This document shows, in pieces, positions 1 through 7,143 of a DNA stretch of 64,000 nt. The position numbers and the translations under genes were made by a program. Source of the stretch: Nitrobacter sp051912485 (GTDB taxonomy: Bacteria > Pseudomonadota > Alphaproteobacteria > Rhizobiales > Xanthobacteraceae); NCBI RefSeq assembly GCF_051912485.1, contig NZ_CP196822.1:682001-746000 (forward strand). The letters run 5' to 3'. Position 1 is the first letter of the stretch; every line of letters starts with the position of its first letter. Under the pieces are notes generated by a model. That model made no database searches, was not told the origin of the DNA, and worked only from the letters and a program-made list of their open reading frames with translations.

Positions 1-778
1 CCAGGACGATCAGCCCGAGTTGCGGGTGGATCAGGAACACAACAGCGAGATAAGCGGGTGTCACCGGAGCATCGAAGATCGTCAGCAGGACTGGGCCTGT
101 GATGAACGCGCGCAAATGCTGTAGGTCGGCGAGCGTCTGAAATTCCCGGCTTGAGCCGCTTTGTGCCGCTTTTGCAGCCGCACTCAGCACGGGACCGCCC
201 AAACGAGCTTCAGTTTCGACGGCGATCCTCATCAGGATAAAGCGGCGCAACATATCCATCACGACATGAGCTCCGATAGCCAGAATGACGATCGACGACA
301 GCATGATCAACGTGTCGACGCTTCGGCTGGTCAGCACCCGATCCGACATGTTGAAAAGATAGATAGGGATGGAAAGAACGAGAAGATTCACGACAAGCGA
401 GAAAATGCCGACGGTGACGAGATTATGCCGTGCGGCAGCCAGTCCCTTGCCGAGGACGTCCCGAAATTCGTTGTCGCCGGACCGCTTGTGCAACTGCGGA
501 GTGCCACCGCCACCGCCGCCGCCGCCACCATTGAGATTGCCCTTGCCGTTAAGATTATGCCCGTTCGCTGGTGCCAAAGGAGTCTCGGCTCCATTACGGT
601 TTGGCGGAATGGGCATTTGTTCTGTTCGTGCGTCGAGCGTCTCGGCTGGCTTCTCAAACGGATTTCGCCATAGTTTCTGCGTCAGTTTTCTGACCTGCCC
701 TATGAGAGCGTCCCTCGAATAGCGATCGCCTGAATCCGCCGACGGATTGGCAATGATTTGATCGTCGCTCAGACTCAT
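1..778 (-). CDS. Type I secretion ABC transporter (PrtD/LapB-like), 3' end cut by window edge
   Basis: This is an open frame of at least 259 codons that runs off the left edge, so only the N-terminal part is visible. Residues 1-100 are a hydrophilic extension containing an N/G stretch (NLNGKGNLN) and nine consecutive Gly. From about residue 118 it reads as the transmembrane domain of a type I exporter: a hydrophobic helix at 119-142 followed by DRVLTSRSVDTL (typical of PrtD-type permease-ATPases), a second helix at 155-177, and TLADLQHLRAFITGP and FDAPVTPAYL, both characteristic of this family. No C39 peptidase domain is present. The ATPase half lies outside the window. The start has a strong GAGGAGAG site. 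It is the third gene of a leftward cluster with two low-complexity candidate substrates. Confidence 0.85.
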   Translation of the reverse strand, partial: MSLSDDQIIANPSADSGDRYSRDALIGQVRKLTQKLWRNPFEKPAETLDARTEQMPIPPNRNGAETPLAPANGHNLNGKGNLNGGGGGGGGGTPQLHKRSGDNEFRDVLGKGLAAARHNLVTVGIFSLVVNLLVLSIPIYLFNMSDRVLTSRSVDTLIMLSSIVILAIGAHVVMDMLRRFILMRIAVETEARLGGPVLSAAAKAAQSGSSREFQTLADLQHLRAFITGPVLLTIFDAPVTPAYLAVVFLIHPQLGLIVL

Positions 779-820
779 CGTCGCTCTCCTCAACCAACAA
801 GCTTCGATTCTGGGTCCAAT

Positions 821-2743
821 TTAGTGGAGCACGCCGGCCATGGGGTCGTCGTGCGGAAGCGTCGTGGTTGGGTGATGCTGCGGATCTGAATTGTTGGTCG
901 CGTCGTCCTGCCCGACAAAAGCGATCACCTCAGGGACGAGGGCTTGGGGATTCGTTTGAGTGACGTGATCCGAATCCTGGTTCACAAGATTGGCCTGGAC
1001 CAGGATGGTATCGCCATAGACCTGTCCGTTGACATGGGTGTTGGTGTTTCCAACGTCGACGATGGCCGCATCGTTGCTGAGAACGTTGCTTCCCGTGGAG
1101 ACGTTTTGGGTCGCCATGCTGTCGCCGTAGTAACCGGCCGTGACAGCCGACGGGGATTCCTGGAGTTGAAGCGCCATGTTCGCGTTGGAAACGATATTGG
1201 TCTGCCAGATCGCGTTGACGTCATAGTAGTCGCCGGTGACATAAAGGATATGGAAGGTGCCACCGTTGCCAGCGATCAATTGCCCGAACGAGGGGTCGAG
1301 CTCTGTTGCTCCGCCCGAAATATTGTGGATGAGATTGTCAAGGTCGGAATTCCACGGCAGGGTTTTGTCGCCGCCGTAGTTCTCGATCGTTGCTGTGTTG
1401 GTAAGCTGATTGTTGCCGGTGGAAACTGTTTGATTCGTATTGATCCCGTCGCCCGTGATCTGGACGGTATCGTTGTTGTAGAGAATGTTGTTTTGGAAGA
1501 CCACGTTCATGCCGTGATAGCTGCCGCCGACGACGATCAGGTCGTAGTTGAAATCGCCGTCGTTGATCAGCACGTAGTTGCCGAGCTCGTTCTGGCCGGC
1601 GTGAACTTCATAATGCGTGCTCGAGCTGCTCTGCATCGTGACGTTGTTGTCAGAGAGATAATTGCTCTGAACCAGCGCTCGAACGTTGAAGTAGTCGCCA
1701 TGCACGACATCGACGGACCAGTCCGGGCCGGCAAAGTAGCTCGGCATGGTTTCATAGACGCCCGGATGCTGGACGAAGTCCGCGATGTTCGTGGCCTGAT
1801 CGCCGCCGGTCGTGATATTGGCTCCGAATCCTCCGACCGTGACGTGATCGTTGTCCATATACGAATTGGTCTGGAAGATCGCATTGGTCTTGAAAGAGTC
1901 GCCCATCACGAGCATCGTTCGCGCCGAATCCGTCAGATCGACGATGTAGGCGCCATTGCTGGCAGTATTGCCGCCGTCGAGTGCCCACTGCCCCAGACCA
2001 TGGCCGAGGTCAGGTACCGGTGTCGGTGTGGGAGCGGGAAGCTGATCGGGCGGTGTCGGCGCGGGATCCTGCAGCACGCCGTTCAGGTAGTATCCGGGCG
2101 TGACCGAGTGCGGATCGGCCATGCCGTCGCGATCGGCCCAGGCCTGATCGTGCGCGGCGACGAAAGCCGGAAGTGCATCGGTATGCTGCGGTGCGTACCA
2201 GTCGGTTGGCAGTGCCGCATCGGCGCCGGCGATCATCCGGGCAATCGCATGGTCGGCTTCTGTCTCCAGTGTCATCAGAAGATTCGTATCGTGTGTCCCG
2301 ACCAGTGCATCGTCATTGTACATATTGTTGAATTGATGCGTCTGGATTTCGCTCTGCTCGCCGCCTTCCTGGTAGACAATCCTAATGACATCGCTACCGC
2401 CACCGCCGCCGCTACCGACGGAGATCGGCAACGGTGGGCCGAGAGTAGGCGCCGGCGCAAACCGATCAAGGTTGACGTCTAGTGTGGGATGGAGGTGTGA
2501 AAGAGGCAGGCGGTGATTGGGCTCGTCTATCACCGGGTCTCCATCCGGCATGGCGACAGGACGGCTGTCCATATCGTCGTCGGCGGGCGTGAGCGCGAAT
2601 TGAGGCCGATGGCTCGTATAGTCCTCGGTATCGGAGCGATAGTCGCCTTCGTCGGGAATGATGCGGAAGCGTGCGATGTCGTCGAAGATCTTAAGATATC
2701 CTGCGAAATGCCAGATGATCTCGGTTATGCCGCCGGGCATCAT
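821..2743 (-). CDS. Asn-rich repeat protein, candidate type I secretion substrate
   Basis: A 640-residue acidic protein just upstream of the type I exporter gene (42-base gap). The N-terminal third is non-repetitive with Pro-rich linkers (residues 95-108, 225-245) and a GSGGGGGS patch. From about residue 255 it is Asn/Asp/Gly/Thr-rich and carries at least five spaced copies of a unit with consensus V-x-G-D-x-Y-x-V-N-A-x-x-Q-T-N, at about 278, 346, 403, 501 and 574, with a sixth degenerate copy near 120. Between them a second motif like GxNxLxNxAxIxD recurs (258, 383, 443, 551). There are no RTX nonapeptides (GGxGxDxx) and no Sec signal peptide. Secretion is inferred from neighbourhood and composition, not from a known signal. 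The start has an AGGAGG site. No function is assigned. Confidence 0.75.
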   Translation of the reverse strand: MMPGGITEIIWHFAGYLKIFDDIARFRIIPDEGDYRSDTEDYTSHRPQFALTPADDDMDSRPVAMPDGDPVIDEPNHRLPLSHLHPTLDVNLDRFAPAPTLGPPLPISVGSGGGGGSDVIRIVYQEGGEQSEIQTHQFNNMYNDDALVGTHDTNLLMTLETEADHAIARMIAGADAALPTDWYAPQHTDALPAFVAAHDQAWADRDGMADPHSVTPGYYLNGVLQDPAPTPPDQLPAPTPTPVPDLGHGLGQWALDGGNTASNGAYIVDLTDSARTMLVMGDSFKTNAIFQTNSYMDNDHVTVGGFGANITTGGDQATNIADFVQHPGVYETMPSYFAGPDWSVDVVHGDYFNVRALVQSNYLSDNNVTMQSSSSTHYEVHAGQNELGNYVLINDGDFNYDLIVVGGSYHGMNVVFQNNILYNNDTVQITGDGINTNQTVSTGNNQLTNTATIENYGGDKTLPWNSDLDNLIHNISGGATELDPSFGQLIAGNGGTFHILYVTGDYYDVNAIWQTNIVSNANMALQLQESPSAVTAGYYGDSMATQNVSTGSNVLSNDAAIVDVGNTNTHVNGQVYGDTILVQANLVNQDSDHVTQTNPQALVPEVIAFVGQDDATNNSDPQHHPTTTLPHDDPMAGVLH

Positions 2744-2833
2744 GGGAGCCTCCTGCTTTCAGGCACGCAAAACGTCCCCATTCCGCGAGCGCCCATCGCA
2801 GTTTCAGAATTCCGGAGCAGTACTGGTCAGTCT

Positions 2834-2864
2834 AAAAAAACCTGCGCGGTGGTTGCCGCGCAGG
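2834..2864 (-). terminator. Intrinsic terminator between the two candidate cargo genes
   Basis: Read on the minus strand, CCTGCGCGG and CCGCGCAGG form a perfect 9-bp stem with a 6-base loop, followed by seven T. It lies directly after the stop of the 285-residue protein gene and before the 640-residue protein gene, so the first gene can end as a monocistron with only partial read-through into the exporter. Confidence 0.8.
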
Positions 2865-2878
2865 CCCGAAAAGGGAGG

Positions 2879-3736
2879 TTAGCCGGTGTGATGATCATCT
2901 TGGAAGTCGTGACCGGCAGTGATCGTCTGGCTGTTGAACTGGATATTGGCGCCCAGGGTGATGGTCTGGTTGAAGGCCGACTGCGTTACCGCTGCGTCGG
3001 CGTTGATGCCGCTGCTGCCGTGATCGAGGTTGCCCATTCCGCCGGCCGAGACCGCGCCACCATGGACATCATGCGCATCCATGTGGAAGGAGGCGCCGCT
3101 GCTCGGATCCAAATAGTCGCTCGGGCTTCCGCTGAATGACACCGAGGCATCCGAGACGTCATTGTGCTGTATCAGATTGTTGACCTGGTCGATATTGAAC
3201 TGATTCCCGCCGCCGTTCAGCGTCTGGTAGACAACCTCCGGCATGACCAGTGAGTCAGTGGTGGTCAGGTCGTGAAGGTCGATGACCGGGTGGCTAAGGC
3301 TGTTGGCGTCGAGGTTGAGGTCGACGTTGACGCACACGTTGACATGGTTGTCGACGGTGTTCTGGATGCTATTGTCCAGATGATTGGTGTCGCTGTTGCT
3401 CAGCGAATTGCTGAGGCTGTTGGAATCGCTGTTGCTGTTGCTATTGCTGTTATCGTTGCTGTTACTGTTGTCGTTTCCGTTTCCGTTCCAGTTACCGTTA
3501 CCGTTCAGGTTGCCGTTACCGTTCAGATTGTCGCTGGCTGAATAGAGCGACTGAGCGGCGGTCTGGGTCTGATCCTGTCCCTGTCCCTGACCTTGACCCT
3601 GACCTTGACCCTGGCCTTGACCCTGAAGCTGGCCCTGCAGATTGGCCTGAGCCTGAAGCTGGCCCTGCAGATTGCCTTGCGCCTGGCCCTGAGCCTGCGT
3701 GGGATCGTCGTCGTGCTTGTGATCGTGCTTACCCAT
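2879..3736 (-). CDS. GQ-repeat, Asn/Ser-rich low-complexity protein, candidate secreted cargo
   Basis: A 285-residue protein, first gene of the leftward secretion cluster, with a good AGGAG site. After a His/Asp-rich start (MGKHDHKHDDD) come two copies of a short unit like QxNLQGQLQ, then eight GQ dipeptides (about 39-54), then N/G and N/S/D low-complexity sequence (about 68-118) with motifs such as NGNGNLNGNGN. The C-terminal half is more ordinary and ends with an amphipathic, strand-like segment (NQTITLGANIQFNSQTI) and an acidic/His tail. There is no Sec signal peptide. The NLNGNGNLNG motif resembles the cytosolic extension of the exporter encoded downstream. The composition is like amyloid-forming or matrix proteins, but that is an inference. 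No named family recognised. Confidence 0.75.
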   Translation of the reverse strand: MGKHDHKHDDDPTQAQGQAQGNLQGQLQAQANLQGQLQGQGQGQGQGQGQGQGQDQTQTAAQSLYSASDNLNGNGNLNGNGNWNGNGNDNSNSNDNSNSNSNSDSNSLSNSLSNSDTNHLDNSIQNTVDNHVNVCVNVDLNLDANSLSHPVIDLHDLTTTDSLVMPEVVYQTLNGGGNQFNIDQVNNLIQHNDVSDASVSFSGSPSDYLDPSSGASFHMDAHDVHGGAVSAGGMGNLDHGSSGINADAAVTQSAFNQTITLGANIQFNSQTITAGHDFQDDHHTG

Positions 3737-4027
3737 AATGGGCTCCTGTCGGGAGGAGCATCGTCGCGACGAAAGCGCGCCAATCTTCTACGTCAGCGGC
3801 CTTGCCGGGAAGCGATGCCGTTTGATACGCCGGTTCTGCCGGCGGCGAGATCAACTCAGAAGCCGATTTCGCACCAGAAGGCTCCTCCATTGGCAACAGT
3901 GCGGCTAGTTGCCCTTAGGGACATTGGCGACCGCCTTGAGGAGAAGCGTTATCAGCCGAAAGGCGTAGTCACTTACGGCTTCGGCTCAGGGGTGGCGTAG
4001 CGACCGGCCTGCGATCCGTCGCTGCCG
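3737..4027. other. Noncoding gap upstream of the secretion cluster
   Basis: About 290 bases between the start of the leftward secretion cluster and the stop of the next leftward gene. It must contain the promoter of the cluster, but I see no convincing -35/-10 pair, no repeat and no conserved small frame. Confidence 0.4.
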
Positions 4028-4579
4028 CTATCGCAAGTGAGCTTCGAGCCGCGGCAGGAAATCCCAGATATCCCGGTTGATCTGCGCCATTTCGCGCACC
4101 GCTTCCGCCATTTCCTCGATGCGTGCGTCGTCCAGCGGCTTGGTTTCGCCGAATCGAAGGGTGCTGCGGGTTTGCACCAGGCGCATCGATTGCGTTTGGG
4201 AGATCGCGCCATTGCCGTCGACGGTATACATGCAGTGATTGAATTCGTTGCGGATGTGCGTGCCGTCGTTAAAGCGGTCGATCACGCGATCGAGTTCCTT
4301 GCTGAGCGCCTTGTCCTTGATCTTGATCCGCGCCAGCCGCTGGATGAGGTCGAGCCTCGCCCGCGTGGTATTCAAGGTCGCAAACACAATGGCAGCCGAA
4401 ACCTGATCGACCTTCAGCAGCAGCATCAGGACATAGATGAACAGGCTTTCGTTGTTGGACCAGTTGAAGACCAGGTTCCCGATCAGTGCCAGGATCGTCG
4501 TCCGGCGATCCGCCGATTCCGACGCTGCGGCATCGAGCGCTGCGAAATCAGGCTTGGGAGGGAGGTTACTGGCGGTCAT
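4028..4579 (-). CDS. Conserved-looking hypothetical protein, helical
   Basis: A 183-residue protein if started at MTASNLPPKPDF; the frame is open further upstream but that part looks like noncoding sequence. The core (NLVFNWSNNESLFIYVLMLL, then TRARLDLIQRLARIKI and IRNEFNHCMY) is predicted largely helical and resembles uncharacterised alphaproteobacterial proteins about asparagine- and histidine-containing helical bundles (RNxxxH-like, here RNEFNH). That motif is reminiscent of HEPN-type or toxin-like helical folds, but I cannot assign a family. It is transcribed away from the next gene, with about 185 bases between the starts. Function unknown. Confidence 0.6.
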   Translation of the reverse strand: MTASNLPPKPDFAALDAAASESADRRTTILALIGNLVFNWSNNESLFIYVLMLLLKVDQVSAAIVFATLNTTRARLDLIQRLARIKIKDKALSKELDRVIDRFNDGTHIRNEFNHCMYTVDGNGAISQTQSMRLVQTRSTLRFGETKPLDDARIEEMAEAVREMAQINRDIWDFLPRLEAHLR

Positions 4580-4764
4580 GACATGCATCGCACGCAAGGG
4601 CAGGTCCATCACCTGCAACGTTACGGGCGCCGAAAATCTTAAGTAGGTATCGGCGGCGGACCAACAAGTATTCTGTCCTGCGCCGCGATCGTCGCGTAGG
4701 ATAGGGACGAAGACAAGTCTCCCTCTGCGGAGGAGCCAGCCAGGATCTGGTCGAGGAGGCAAAA

Positions 4765-5301
4765 ATGCTGCGCTGGGCGGTCACAATGGCGGAAGTCAGA
4801 CGAGGGCGTCGAGCGGCGGTGGCGACGATCGGCCCACTGGTTGAACGAAGTCGCATCTCCCTGAACGGCATTCCGGACATCGCATGGCGCGATCCCTATC
4901 TCGTCGGCTTCATGCTGACGCTCATCACCATCGTCGCCCGGATCGAGAGCCGAAACTTGCGGGATCACGATCTGGGCGTCGTTCAATCACAGGCCTGGGG
5001 AGCGATAACGGGCATGGATGCGGATCTGATCGGCGAGGACGCTCTGACTCTCAGCACCTCTCATCCGCGTGAATTCCAGTACGGATGCTACAGCGCAACA
5101 CTGGTGGCCTCACGTCTTTGCGGATCTGCGGCTGTCGCCTCGATCGGATATGAGCCATGGCAGGAGGCGATGTCGGCAGATGAACGTGCATTTACCGGAG
5201 ATGAGCGCAGCATGACTTCGATATCCAATCCGGTCACGGGCAACTGGACTGATACCTTCGACGCCTTTATCGCGGCGCTCCCGTCGGCCAAACTGCCCTG
5301 A
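4765..5301 (+). CDS. Hypothetical protein
   Basis: A 178-residue protein preceded by a strong GAGGAGG site. One weakly hydrophobic segment (YLVGFMLTLITIVARI, about 46-61) is the only feature; the rest is soluble-looking with no motif I recognise. It is divergent from the hypothetical gene at 4028-4579 and upstream of, and in the same direction as, the LuxR-type regulator. Function is unknown. Confidence 0.6.
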   Translation: MLRWAVTMAEVRRGRRAAVATIGPLVERSRISLNGIPDIAWRDPYLVGFMLTLITIVARIESRNLRDHDLGVVQSQAWGAITGMDADLIGEDALTLSTSHPREFQYGCYSATLVASRLCGSAAVASIGYEPWQEAMSADERAFTGDERSMTSISNPVTGNWTDTFDAFIAALPSAKLP

Positions 5302-5496
5302 AGGTTCAAATGGAACCGCCTTATTCACGTATAATTTTATGTTTTCCCAGAGCTAAAAATCTACTAGGGTTGATGACCTTCAGGTAGGGACAGCCTGAAT
5401 TAAGTGCTTTTGTTGGCTGACGACGGAAGGGTTAGACAGGAGGGTGGACCGCCCTGTCCGTAGCAGCGTTCGAAACGGGTTGAGTAGGGGTACCCA
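5302..5496 (+). promoter_or_regulatory. AT-richer leader of the LuxR-type gene, with a short inverted repeat
   Basis: This stretch is noticeably richer in A/T than its surroundings. It holds TTCAGG (5379-5384) and CCTGAA (5394-5399), a 6-bp inverted repeat with a 9-base spacer, which could be an operator for the downstream HTH protein. The assignment as an operator is a guess from position. Confidence 0.3.
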
Positions 5497-6525
5497 ATGA
5501 GCGCGAGTGAACGAAATCATTTTTATAACGCCCATTTGTCTAATTATTTCATTTCACGTGCCGCGCAAAAAGATCAAAACGCGCGAAGGGCTGATCCGGT
5601 CCCGGTAATTTATCCACCACTCGCTTCTCGGCCGCAGTTGAACGTTGGAAGTGCGTCATGCGGGGCATCACCGCCGCGACCGCAAGCGGGCCTACAAAAC
5701 GCTATTCCGCGCGCATGCCTGACTGATGTTGCGCCGCCTTGGCAGGCTCTTGAGAAAACTGGTGCGGCCGGCCTCTCGTCAATCTCCATGCAGGACTCCC
5801 ACCACGGTGGTCGCAACGCGAAACGCTTCAACGGAACAGATGATTCATTTGCTGATGAGACAAAGATTTCAGCAAACATCATTGTTATCATAGACGATCG
5901 TGCGCTTGTTCGCGACTGTCTGGCGCATTGTCTGCAGGCCGCTTATATCGGTTATCAGGTTTTCGCGTTCGCCACTTTGTCGGACTGGTTGAAAACCGAG
6001 GATGACTATCCGACACCTTCCGTCATCCTTCTCTGTGTTCAGACCCGCCAAAAGAAAACATTAAACGAATCCGATGACGTCGAGAGCCTGACGCGCGCCG
6101 CTTTGAGCGCGCCTCTGATCGTCATCTCCGATGTCGAGGATAGCTCACGGATCATGCGGGCCATCGAGAGTGGCGCGCGCGGCTATATTCCGACCAGTAT
6201 GACACTTGGTATCGCCGTCGAAGCCGTGCGGTTGGTCGAGGCGGGTGGCACGTATGTGCCGATCAGCGTAATGTCGTCGTTGAATTCCGGTAATGGCGAA
6301 AGCCAGCTGTTCACCGCGCGCCAGATCATGGTCGTCGAAGCACTCTGCCGCGGCAAGGCCAACAAGCAGATCGCCTACGAACTCGGCATGTGCGAAAGCA
6401 CCGTGAAGGTCCATATCCGGCACATCATGCGCAAGCTGAAGGCCCGGAACCGGACCGAGGTCGCGATGATGGTAAGCACCTTGTTTGACAAAATCGTCGA
6501 TCAAAAGTCCGTGTCGAACACGTGA
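5497..6525 (+). CDS. LuxR/NarL-type regulator with a pseudo-receiver
   Basis: A 342-residue DNA-binding protein. Residues 1-120 are an unusual unstructured extension. Residues 125-240 align with a response-regulator receiver: the acidic pair survives (IIDDRALVRD, D133/D134), but the phospho-acceptor position is Cys (VILLC, residue 180) and the conserved Lys region reads YIPTS instead of YLLK. It therefore probably does not take a phosphate. Residues 270-330 are a good GerE/LuxR helix-turn-helix (TARQIMVVEALCRGKANKQI, then STVKVHIRHIMRKL). Alternative internal starts are possible, but TAGGGG precedes this one. It may regulate the nearby type I secretion genes; that is inferred from position only. 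Confidence 0.85.
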   Translation: MSASERNHFYNAHLSNYFISRAAQKDQNARRADPVPVIYPPLASRPQLNVGSASCGASPPRPQAGLQNAIPRACLTDVAPPWQALEKTGAAGLSSISMQDSHHGGRNAKRFNGTDDSFADETKISANIIVIIDDRALVRDCLAHCLQAAYIGYQVFAFATLSDWLKTEDDYPTPSVILLCVQTRQKKTLNESDDVESLTRAALSAPLIVISDVEDSSRIMRAIESGARGYIPTSMTLGIAVEAVRLVEAGGTYVPISVMSSLNSGNGESQLFTARQIMVVEALCRGKANKQIAYELGMCESTVKVHIRHIMRKLKARNRTEVAMMVSTLFDKIVDQKSVSNT

Positions 6526-6668
6526 GGATGGGTAAGTCGGGCGCGTCGTTGCATCGACTTTGCAACGAAATCGCGCAGATCCTTTTAAGCGGGTCGAGTT
6601 CGCGACGGCGAGTATCAACGAGCCCTTTTTGATCGATCTCGCATCGTAAGCCTTAAGCCGATCTGGAG

Positions 6669-7142
6669 CTATTCTAATTCGGCGCGACCAATGACGAGTT
6701 CGGCGCCGCTGCCGTCCCCTGCGCTCGGCTCAACACGAATAGTGACTTGCGACGGCATTTCGCAGGCATCCGGCAAAGCAAAACCGAAACGCTGTGCATT
6801 GGCGTTTCTTCCCGCGGTGAAGGACTGCTGCGGGAAGATGCCGAACCGTCCGATCTCCCGCTCCTGTGTTCCGCAGGGGATCAGTACGACAGCTTCGATC
6901 GGCCCGCTCGTCGAGGGCGTAAAACCCGTGACCGTAATGACAATTCGCGCAGCTGCGCGCTGCGATGGATTGGGGGAGGGCGCAACCGCGATCCGCGCTG
7001 GCGCTTTGACGCTCGCACGCACGTCATTGTCCTCCGCCGCAGCCATCTCGATGGTCGACAGCACCACCACAGCGACGAAGGCAGCTCGAATCGCGCAACC
7101 TATCGCTCGTTTTTTTCGGCACCGTCTTCCCTTGCGCCGCAT
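6669..7142 (-). CDS. Secreted partner protein of the tyrosinase
   Basis: A 157-residue protein starting 1 base after the tyrosinase stop codon (TAG-C-ATG), so the two are surely co-transcribed and probably translationally linked. Residues 1-36 form a signal peptide (Arg/Lys-rich start, hydrophobic AAFVAVVVLS, then AAA cleavage site). The mature part looks like a small beta-sandwich: RIVITVTGF, GPIEAVVLIPCG, FGFALPDACEMPSQVTIRVE, with two Cys that could form a disulfide. It resembles in style the beta domain found at the C-terminus of some tyrosinases, and might help copper loading or capping of the enzyme, as caddie proteins do in actinomycetes. No direct similarity to those is visible. Confidence 0.7.
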   Translation of the reverse strand: MRRKGRRCRKKRAIGCAIRAAFVAVVVLSTIEMAAAEDNDVRASVKAPARIAVAPSPNPSQRAAARIVITVTGFTPSTSGPIEAVVLIPCGTQEREIGRFGIFPQQSFTAGRNANAQRFGFALPDACEMPSQVTIRVEPSAGDGSGAELVIGRAELE

Positions 7143-7143
7143 G

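Noticed and set aside
944..2482. A long open frame on the plus strand opposite the Asn-rich protein gene
   Set aside because: Antisense frames are common in high-GC DNA; its protein is Val/Arg/Asp-rich with no domain, while the opposite strand has ribosome sites and repeats. Similar long antisense frames at 6691-7755, 26576-27847, 28376-29371, 37124-38395 and 55111-56385 were rejected for the same reason.
3560..3660. Regular short DNA repeats resembling a tandem or CRISPR-like array
   Set aside because: They are the codons of GQ and QxNLQGQLQ repeats in the cargo protein; there are no spacers and no cas genes.
4580..4762. N-terminal extension of the gene at 4028-4579
   Set aside because: The added 61 residues resemble translated promoter DNA and would overlap the divergent gene's leader; ATG at 4579 or 4588 is better.
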